Shown here in pieces: positions 1 to 4,714 of a stretch of DNA of 5,387 nt. The position numbers and the translations under genes were made by a program. Numbering within the stretch: the first letter of the stretch is position 1; every line of letters starts with the position of its first letter. This stretch comes from Pyrodictiaceae archaeon (lineage in GTDB: Archaea > Thermoproteota > Thermoprotei_A > Sulfolobales > Pyrodictiaceae), in assembly GCA_027046525.1 (NCBI GenBank), contig JALTYD010000041.1, positions 1-5,387 on the forward strand, given 5' to 3'. The notes below the pieces were generated by a model. That model was not told the DNA's origin and ran no database searches. It saw nothing but the letters and a program-made list of their open reading frames with translations.

Positions 1-72
1 CTCTATAAACTCTTTAGCTTTCTCGTAAAGAGAGCGAGAAATACTAATCTGGATTTTTTCATCTCTTGCCAT
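1..72 (-). CDS. Ribbon-helix-helix (CopG/VapB-like) protein, N-terminal 24 codons, cut by window edge
   Basis: Reading leftwards from an ATG at 72, the frame stays open to the window edge and begins MARDEKIQISISRSLYEKAK. A short charged start, an alternating hydrophobic strand (KIQISIS) and an amphipathic helix (LYEKAKEFIE) are the usual opening of ribbon-helix-helix DNA-binding proteins, in which the strand enters the major groove and the helix forms the dimer. A GGTGA ribosome site ends five bases before the ATG, which supports the start. It has its own TATA box and a palindrome at the expected transcription start. In archaea such proteins are often antitoxins paired with a PIN-domain toxin just downstream, or stand-alone regulators; the downstream partner would lie outside the window. 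Only 24 residues are visible, so the family call is good but the antitoxin role is a guess. Confidence 0.72.
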   Translation of the reverse strand, partial: MARDEKIQISISRSLYEKAKEFIE

Positions 73-77
73 CTAAT

Positions 78-95
78 TCACCATGTTCATGGTGA
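78..95. promoter_or_regulatory. 18-bp palindrome, candidate operator of the ribbon-helix-helix gene
   Basis: TCACCATG, two central bases TT, then CATGGTGA: two perfect 8-bp arms. The palindrome is centred at 86.5, about 26 bp downstream of the TATA box at 109-116, so it straddles the predicted transcription start. It also contains the GGTGA ribosome site of the gene beginning at 72. Ribbon-helix-helix proteins commonly bind short palindromes in their own promoters, so autorepression is the simplest reading. In RNA the same bases could fold into a 7-bp hairpin hiding the ribosome site, but only if transcription starts upstream of it. Confidence 0.55.
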
Positions 96-108
96 TAATA
101 GAGCTAAA

Positions 109-116
109 AATTTATA
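109..116 (-). promoter_or_regulatory. TATA box for the ribbon-helix-helix gene
   Basis: On the minus strand the sequence reads TATAAATT, followed by a run of T. Its centre is about 26 bp upstream of position 87, giving a predicted leader of roughly 14 bases that just includes the GGTGA ribosome site. It lies in the 48-bp gap after the phosphodiesterase stop codon, so the downstream gene need not depend on read-through. Confidence 0.5.
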
Positions 117-120
117 CTCC

Positions 121-1470
121 TTACTGTCTAGCGAGAAACTCTAGTAGGTAATCTTTTACCTTTGCTATATCTATAAAGCCCATGTACTTCTTATCTAGTC
201 TCTCTTCAGGATCATATACAAGGAAGACGCCTTTCCAGTCGTGTACAGCATCATCTGGTCCTCTATCATTTTCTTCTAGGAATTGTGATGACCAGCCTAT
301 AGTTCCTGCCGCACGCCAGTTTAGATCATCGAGATAGACAAGTAGATCAGGGGGGTCACCGCGTACAACAGAGTATAGTTCGTTAGGTGTATATACGCTA
401 TTCTGCCAGTATTCACCCGTTGGGCCTTTGATAGATTTTATTGCTGATTTAAGCTCTTTGATTGTTTCTTCATAGTATTTCTTTTCTACTATTCCATGTT
501 TCTCGCGGTCTTTCAGATTTATGAAAACACGAGAGTAGTAGCCTCCCCATGCCCATGCTATTGTGTTATTCCAATCTATTGTATCTTCTTCTAGATCAGA
601 TCCTGGTTCTTTAGGATACTGTTTAAGTTTCAAGTATTCTTGTTCTATTAGCCATTGATTTATAGCAAAAGCACCTTTCATCGACTTTATTCCATGATCA
701 CTAGCTACTACTATAATAGTATCTCGTGGTAAACGTTTGTGGAGTTTTTCAAACCATCTGTCTATAGTTCTGTAAAGATTAGGTATTACATTGCTATATT
801 TCTCATGGTAACTATACTTAGGATGGCTTCTATCGAAAAACCGCCAGAATGCATGATGAGCTCTATCGACAGATATTTCAACGTATATAAAGAGATCCCA
901 CTTCTTATTTAGCGCTATATATTCTACTTGTCTCAAATGGGTATCAAGCATATGGAACAAGTCACGCATAACACTCTCTTTATCATGCCTTCTATATTTT
1001 ATATCGAATACGGGATGACCAGTAGTTCTTTCAAGTTCTCTGCGTAGAGATGGAGGAAACGTATACGGTTTACTAGGGTCTGGTGTTGTAAAGTCTGTAA
1101 CAACTAGTCCTCTGATAGGCTTAGGAGGATATGTAGGTGGTACACCATAGAGAACAACACGACTCTCTCTACTCAGATTATCCCATAATGCTTTCGCCTT
1201 TACGTATCGGCTATTAATGATATAGTAGTTAAACTCGCCTGGGCGTCTGTGGCGAAATCCATATATTCCTAGTTCTCCAGGACTTTTACCAGTAAACATT
1301 ACCATCCATGCAGGTACAGTTATCGGAGGATGACATGAGAGAAGAGTATACTGCAATGACTCTCTTACAATAGTATGCTTGATATAAGTTAAACCATAGT
1401 CTTCCTTACCATAGAGGACAAAAGGGGGCAAAGAATCTAGTCCAAGTATGAAAATTTTTGGGTTACTCAC
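121..1470 (-). CDS. Alkaline phosphatase superfamily phosphodiesterase / nucleotide pyrophosphatase-like hydrolase
   Basis: A 449-aa soluble protein of the AlkP superfamily, type I phosphodiesterase/nucleotide pyrophosphatase branch, which hydrolyses phosphate mono- or diesters with two metal ions. The full set of expected residues is visible: D12 in GLDS near the N terminus, the candidate nucleophile T51 in PPITVPAW followed by FTGKSP, D202 and H206 in DRAHHAFW, D258 and H259 in ASDHG, and H410 in VHDWKG. There is no signal peptide or membrane segment, so it should act in the cytoplasm. The start is GTG at 1470, supported by AAGGTG at 1477-1482 six bases upstream. Length and motif order match archaeal relatives often annotated as phosphodiesterase or predicted phosphomutase. 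The substrate cannot be read from the sequence. It is transcribed away from the iron operon, and nothing here links it to iron. Confidence 0.88.
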   Translation of the reverse strand: MSNPKIFILGLDSLPPFVLYGKEDYGLTYIKHTIVRESLQYTLLSCHPPITVPAWMVMFTGKSPGELGIYGFRHRRPGEFNYYIINSRYVKAKALWDNLSRESRVVLYGVPPTYPPKPIRGLVVTDFTTPDPSKPYTFPPSLRRELERTTGHPVFDIKYRRHDKESVMRDLFHMLDTHLRQVEYIALNKKWDLFIYVEISVDRAHHAFWRFFDRSHPKYSYHEKYSNVIPNLYRTIDRWFEKLHKRLPRDTIIVVASDHGIKSMKGAFAINQWLIEQEYLKLKQYPKEPGSDLEEDTIDWNNTIAWAWGGYYSRVFINLKDREKHGIVEKKYYEETIKELKSAIKSIKGPTGEYWQNSVYTPNELYSVVRGDPPDLLVYLDDLNWRAAGTIGWSSQFLEENDRGPDDAVHDWKGVFLVYDPEERLDKKYMGFIDIAKVKDYLLEFLARQ

Positions 1471-1527
1471 TAGCTACACCTTGTAGCCAAAAAGTATTAG
1501 TCTATATCGAGACTTGTATTAATAGCC

Positions 1528-1537
1528 TTATTAAAAT
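1528..1537 (-). promoter_or_regulatory. Possible TATA box of the phosphodiesterase gene
   Basis: On the minus strand ATTTTAATAA lies about 62 bp upstream of the GTG start. A start site 26 bp downstream would give a leader of roughly 36 bases containing the AAGGTG ribosome site. The match is only moderate and the flanking DNA is AT-rich, so other boxes are possible. Confidence 0.33.
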
Positions 1538-1629
1538 GTCCTTGGCTAAGTTACGTTTTATCTTCTAATAGTTTGTCTATATTAAAAACAAATTGATAGA
1601 AATCGTTTCTTTTTCGTATTCATAGCTTC

Positions 1630-1637
1630 TTATAAAC
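1630..1637 (+). promoter_or_regulatory. TATA box of the feoB-regulator operon
   Basis: TTATAAAC, within CTTCTTATAAACC, is a good archaeal TATA box. Its centre is about 26 bp before position 1660, predicting a leader of about 13 bases that carries the ribosome site GGGAG (1660-1664), eight bases before the GTG start. The ten bases CTTCTTATAA recur on the minus strand in the TATA box of the guide RNA. The stretch between box and start contains ACAAATTG (1642-1649), repeated at 1588-1595. That is a candidate but unproven site for the iron regulator encoded downstream. Confidence 0.55.
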
Positions 1638-1672
1638 CTTGACAAATTGTGATATAAACGGGAGATAAAATA

Positions 1673-3661
1673 GTGCATAAGCATCATGTTCTGAGAGACA
1701 GTCATGATGAAGATCATAGAGACCAGAGAATAGATAAAAACATCATACTAGCTGGTCCTCCAAATGTAGGAAAGAGCACATTATTCTATAAGATGACTAA
1801 ACATTATGTCTGGACAGCAAACTACCCAGGAACAACATTCGACCTTGAATATGGATATGTAAAAATAGACGGAGATAGGCTCAAAGTTATAGATACACCA
1901 GGCGCTAATCTTCTATCACCAAATGAGCCTGCGAATAATATAGTGTATGATATTATTCTGTCTAACAGAAATAATGTTGTAGTACTTATAGTGAGAGCAA
2001 TTGAGCTGGAGAACGATTTAGCACAAGTAATACACCTAGTAGAAGAATTAGACAGAGTGATCCTTGTAGTAAATGGTATTGATGAGCTAGAAGATAGAGG
2101 CTATACTATAGACATAGATACTTTGTCGAATTTCCTAGGTATACCAGTCGTAGCTATATCAGCCCTTAAGGGAGAAGGTATTAAAGAGCTTATTCTCACT
2201 ATAGAGGACCTTATTAAAAATAATATACCGAGAACATCCAGGAAAGAGATAGTACGACTACCAGAGAGTGTAAAAAAAGATCTTAATTTTCTCAAAAAGT
2301 ACGTTGAAGAAGCTGGTCTTAATCTATCACCAAAATTTATTGTGATGCTAGAATTACTAGGATATATGGATAAGCTTAGATATACTTTGGGTATTAGTAA
2401 TGAAACATATAGTCTCTTAAAAAATGCTGCAGAGAATTTAAATAAAAAAGGAACTGGTCATTTATTGCTCAGATATCAATACAGAGAGGCCAAAAAGTTA
2501 GTAGAAGAATCTATCCTAAAAACCAGACCTCGTAGCTTCAAGAGTATGGTCTTAGAGAGAATAGATAGTGTACTTCTGCACCCAGTACTAGGATCAATAA
2601 TAGCTTTTCTCGTTTTGATTTTCATTTATTATTTTGTTGGTGTTTTTGGTGCAGGTATAATAGTTGATTATTTGGAAAGCCTATTTGAAACATACATAAG
2701 TGAACCTCTTAATACGTTCTTCTCTAATTATACCCCCTACCCCATCTATGCTTTGATAGCTGGTGAGTATGGAGTAGTCACACTTGGAGTTAAATATGCA
2801 TTTGCAATTGTTATTCCTATAGTTTTCTTCTTCACAATAGCTATTTCGCTTCTTGAAGATATAGGTTATCTACCTAGATTATCAGCATTACTGGATAGAG
2901 TATTTGCAAGAATGGGGCTCAATGGAAGAGCAGTTATACCGTTTGTACTTGGACTAGGTTGTGTGACCCTAGCTACACTATCGACAAGGATAGTTAGTGA
3001 TTCTAGAAAACAACGAGCATTAATCATCTTATTACTCTCACTTGCTATTCCATGCTCCGCACAGCAGGGAGTCGTTTTTGCATTATTACCTAGCATTACA
3101 AGCTTGTTAATATGGCTTTTTGTGATAGTAAGTATAATGCTCGTAGTAGGACTCATAGCTTCAAAGCTTTATGGAGTCCCCCGAACAGGGTTTATAATGA
3201 GATTACCTCCGCTTAGTATACCTAGTATTAATACTATTGCAGTTAAAACTTATACAAGGGTAAAATGGTACTTTGTAGAAGTATTTCCAATATTCATTAT
3301 AGCAAGTGTTATAATATGGATTGGCGATATTCTAGGATTATTCGATGTTGTTATTAAGCTTATCTCTGTACCAGTTACTACAATGGGACTACCACAAGAA
3401 GCCTCACCAGCATTTATCTATGGATTTTTCAGGAGAGACTATGGAGCAGCTGGTCTATTTGATATAAGAGGATTACTAACGGAACAACAATTAATAGTAT
3501 CATCTGTTGTGATTACCCTATTTGTCCCATGTATAGCACAAGCATCAATTCTTGCTAAAACAATGGGCAAGAAGTTTGCACTAGCAGTTTATATATTAAC
3601 AATATCAGTAGCATTCACAGTAGGAATAGTCCTATCGAGGTTTTTGATGCTACTATGGTGA
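1673..3661 (+). CDS. feoB: Ferrous iron transport protein B (FeoB)
   Basis: A 662-aa inner-membrane Fe(II) transporter with a cytoplasmic GTPase domain. G-domain motifs: G1 GPPNVGKS (28-35), G2 NYPGTT (50-55), G3 DTPG (74-77), G4 in the reduced FeoB form NGID (134-137) and G5 around SALKGEG. A helical region follows, then about eight membrane segments from residue 303. Transport motifs are LLEDIGYLPR (393-402), the first gate with GLGCVT (Cys430) and PCSAQ (Cys461), GFFRRDY (Asp589), and the second gate VPCIAQ (Cys620). The first gate differs from the bacterial GCNVPA/SCSARLP form; I recall similar forms in archaeal and thermophilic FeoB. The GTG at 1673 is the only possible start, because a stop lies in frame at 1655 and no start codon occurs before G1. 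The first 20 residues are rich in His and Asp/Glu. The gene overlaps the ribosome site of the downstream regulator. Confidence 0.96.
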   Translation: MHKHHVLRDSHDEDHRDQRIDKNIILAGPPNVGKSTLFYKMTKHYVWTANYPGTTFDLEYGYVKIDGDRLKVIDTPGANLLSPNEPANNIVYDIILSNRNNVVVLIVRAIELENDLAQVIHLVEELDRVILVVNGIDELEDRGYTIDIDTLSNFLGIPVVAISALKGEGIKELILTIEDLIKNNIPRTSRKEIVRLPESVKKDLNFLKKYVEEAGLNLSPKFIVMLELLGYMDKLRYTLGISNETYSLLKNAAENLNKKGTGHLLLRYQYREAKKLVEESILKTRPRSFKSMVLERIDSVLLHPVLGSIIAFLVLIFIYYFVGVFGAGIIVDYLESLFETYISEPLNTFFSNYTPYPIYALIAGEYGVVTLGVKYAFAIVIPIVFFFTIAISLLEDIGYLPRLSALLDRVFARMGLNGRAVIPFVLGLGCVTLATLSTRIVSDSRKQRALIILLLSLAIPCSAQQGVVFALLPSITSLLIWLFVIVSIMLVVGLIASKLYGVPRTGFIMRLPPLSIPSINTIAVKTYTRVKWYFVEVFPIFIIASVIIWIGDILGLFDVVIKLISVPVTTMGLPQEASPAFIYGFFRRDYGAAGLFDIRGLLTEQQLIVSSVVITLFVPCIAQASILAKTMGKKFALAVYILTISVAFTVGIVLSRFLMLLW

Positions 3662-3662
3662 T
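3657..3662 (+). promoter_or_regulatory. Ribosome binding site that sets the start of the iron regulator
   Basis: GGTGAT complements the 3' end of archaeal 16S rRNA and lies four bases before the ATG at 3667. It overlaps the feoB stop codon (TGA, 3659-3661), so translation of the two genes is probably coupled. An ATG at 3655 and a GTG at 3658 are also in frame, but each falls inside or before this site and has no ribosome site of its own visible. Confidence 0.6.
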
Positions 3663-3666
3663 AATC

Positions 3667-4293
3667 ATGGAGACTATAAGAGAAGAAGATATACTCAGAG
3701 ATCTATGGATTAAAACTAGAGAGAATTTGGAAAAAGTCGAACATGATAGTTTAGATAAAAATGTACTGGATACACTTATTAAAAAAGGATATTGCGAGAT
3801 TAGAGGCAGAGAAGTAGTATTAACGAAGAAAGGTGCTATAAAAGCACAAGCTATTGTACGTTTACATAGACTAACAGAGAGATTACTGTTTGATGTATTA
3901 AGAGCAGAAGAAGAAATTTATGAGACTATAGCGTGTAGAGTAGAACACTATATCCCCTCAGAACTGGAGGAGTCTATTTGTACACTATTAGGTCATCCTC
4001 GTAGATGTCCTCATGGCAGACCTATACCTCGAGGTAGATGCTGTATCGAGAAGAGAAAGAGTGTAAATCCTATAATCCAGCCGCTCATTGGGCTGAAAAA
4101 AGGAGAAGTAGGACGAGTTAGCTACATAGATGCTAATAGTGCATCTGAGCTTCAAATAACGAGTCATGGAATAGAACCAGGCGTAGTACTAACTGTTATT
4201 GAAACAAAGCCCTCCTTTGTGGTAGAGATAAAGGGGACGAAGATTGCTATTGATAGAGATACTGCTTCAAAAATTTTTGTAGTAAAGAAATAA
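3667..4293 (+). CDS. DtxR-family iron-dependent regulator with C-terminal FeoA domain
   Basis: A 208-aa protein (212 if begun at 3655). Residues 1-60 form an atypical winged helix. Residues 64-121 are the DtxR metal-binding and dimer domain: H67 and E71 in RLHRLTERLL, C90/E93/H94 in ACRVEH, then HPRRCPHGRPIP. Residues 139-207 are a FeoA/SH3-like domain (PLIGLKKGEVGRV onwards). C90, E93 and H94 correspond to DtxR Cys102, Glu105 and His106. D8 sits where DtxR has Met10 and MntR has Asp8, and the ancillary His98 position is Glu. The Cys ligand favours Fe(II) over Mn(II). It most likely represses the feoB operon when iron is sufficient. No separate feoA gene is present, so this FeoA domain might instead contact FeoB. 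The DNA-binding region is about 12 residues shorter than usual. Confidence 0.85.
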   Translation: METIREEDILRDLWIKTRENLEKVEHDSLDKNVLDTLIKKGYCEIRGREVVLTKKGAIKAQAIVRLHRLTERLLFDVLRAEEEIYETIACRVEHYIPSELEESICTLLGHPRRCPHGRPIPRGRCCIEKRKSVNPIIQPLIGLKKGEVGRVSYIDANSASELQITSHGIEPGVVLTVIETKPSFVVEIKGTKIAIDRDTASKIFVVKK

Positions 4294-4319
4294 CTTTATT
4301 GATATTATAGTGTTAGTAT

Positions 4320-4484
4320 TTATTTGCATTTATCTTTTGACTTGTATAGATCTACTCCTAAACTAAGCAGTAAGTAGCCTACAGCTGTTGATAGCAAAGC
4401 AGATAGTATATCACCATTATAGAGAATATAGATCCCAACTACGAAGAAAGCTATACCTGAGATAATCATCACATAGTCGATCAT
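4320..4484 (-). CDS. Small two-segment membrane protein, 54 aa
   Basis: From ATG at 4484 to TAA at 4320-4322 the minus strand encodes 54 residues beginning MIDYVMIISGIAFFVVGIYI. Two hydrophobic stretches, about residues 4-22 and 26-45, are separated by a short NGD turn, and the tail is charged (LYKSKDKCK), which suggests a helical hairpin with a cytoplasmic C terminus. GGTG at 4491-4494 ends six bases before the ATG, and a TATA-like box lies at 4516-4525. GTG (4491-4493) and TTG (4494-4496) are also in frame just upstream, after a stop, and would add three or four residues. The gene ends 26 bp from the regulator's stop, pointing towards it. I do not recognise the family. Ribosome site, promoter and coherent hydrophobic pattern argue that it is real. 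No function can be given. Confidence 0.68.
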   Translation of the reverse strand: MIDYVMIISGIAFFVVGIYILYNGDILSALLSTAVGYLLLSLGVDLYKSKDKCK

Positions 4485-4515
4485 GAAGAGCACCAACTAG
4501 TTCTACATATAGAGG

Positions 4516-4525
4516 TATATTAAAA
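4516..4525 (-). promoter_or_regulatory. TATA-like box for the small membrane protein gene
   Basis: On the minus strand TTTTAATATA lies about 36 bp upstream of the ATG at 4484, predicting a transcript start near 4494 and a leader of about ten bases or none. It begins some 20 bp after the end of the guide RNA, so read-through from the guide RNA promoter is an alternative source of message. Confidence 0.4.
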
Positions 4526-4545
4526 CCTAAATCTCTGGGAATAAT

Positions 4546-4605
4546 ACGCTCAGACCACAGGGAAGTCTACATATCTATTCAGATTGGTGTTGGATCATCA
4601 TAGCC
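4546..4605 (-). ncRNA. Box C/D guide RNA (archaeal sRNA) with two guides
   Basis: On the minus strand, in order: C box ATGATGA (4595-4601), guide TCCAACACCAAT (4583-4594), D' box CTGA (4579-4582), six-base spacer (4573-4578), C' box ATGTAGA (4566-4572), guide CTTCCCTGTGGT (4554-4565), D box CTGA (4550-4553). C to D spans 52 bases with two 12-base guides, the standard archaeal layout. GC before the C box and GC after the D box can pair beside the three-base bulge of a kink-turn. By the D+5 rule the D guide would place 2'-O-methylation on a C and the D' guide on a G. Both guides resemble the complement of one region of crenarchaeal 16S rRNA (see findings). The RNA should work with L7Ae, Nop5 and fibrillarin. 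It is more GC-rich than its surroundings. The outer ends are estimates. Confidence 0.85.
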
Positions 4606-4626
4606 ATTTTTACAAGTAACAACTAG

Positions 4627-4634
4627 GTTATAAG
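4627..4634 (-). promoter_or_regulatory. TATA box of the box C/D guide RNA
   Basis: On the minus strand CTTATAAC, within CTTCTTATAACC, is centred about 30 bp before the C box. It predicts a transcript beginning near 4605, four bases upstream of the C box, which is what an independently transcribed archaeal C/D RNA needs. The ten bases CTTCTTATAA are identical to the feoB box. Confidence 0.6.
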
Positions 4635-4714
4635 AAGGTATCTAGTCCTACGTATTTAGTAAAATCTATTAGAAGATAAATCTATCATTAGGGAGATGAG
4701 GGAGTAAACTACTT

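Noticed and set aside
73..90. Five-codon reading frame MNMVN ahead of the ribbon-helix-helix gene
   Set aside because: It is made of the palindrome and ribosome site, ends directly at the real ATG, has no ribosome site of its own, and begins at about the predicted transcript start.
1703..1709. ATGATGA resembling a C box near the start of feoB
   Set aside because: No CTGA D box follows at guide-RNA distance, and the bases are codons of the feoB N terminus.
2101..2295. Open frame on the minus strand inside feoB
   Set aside because: It is antisense to the FeoB GTPase and helical region, has no supporting ribosome site or family resemblance, and is explained by feoB codon use.
2866..3156. Open frame on the minus strand inside the feoB gate region
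   Set aside because: It is antisense to conserved FeoB membrane segments and resembles no protein I know.
3655..3666. Earlier in-frame starts (ATG 3655, GTG 3658) for the iron regulator
   Set aside because: GGTGAT at 3657-3662 is placed correctly for the ATG at 3667 and would overlap the earlier starts; the added residues (MVII) match no family feature.
4294..4340. T-rich tracts between and within the convergent gene ends as a terminator
   Set aside because: Archaeal termination on T-tracts is plausible here, but the DNA is AT-rich throughout and no distinct tract or hairpin stands out enough to call.
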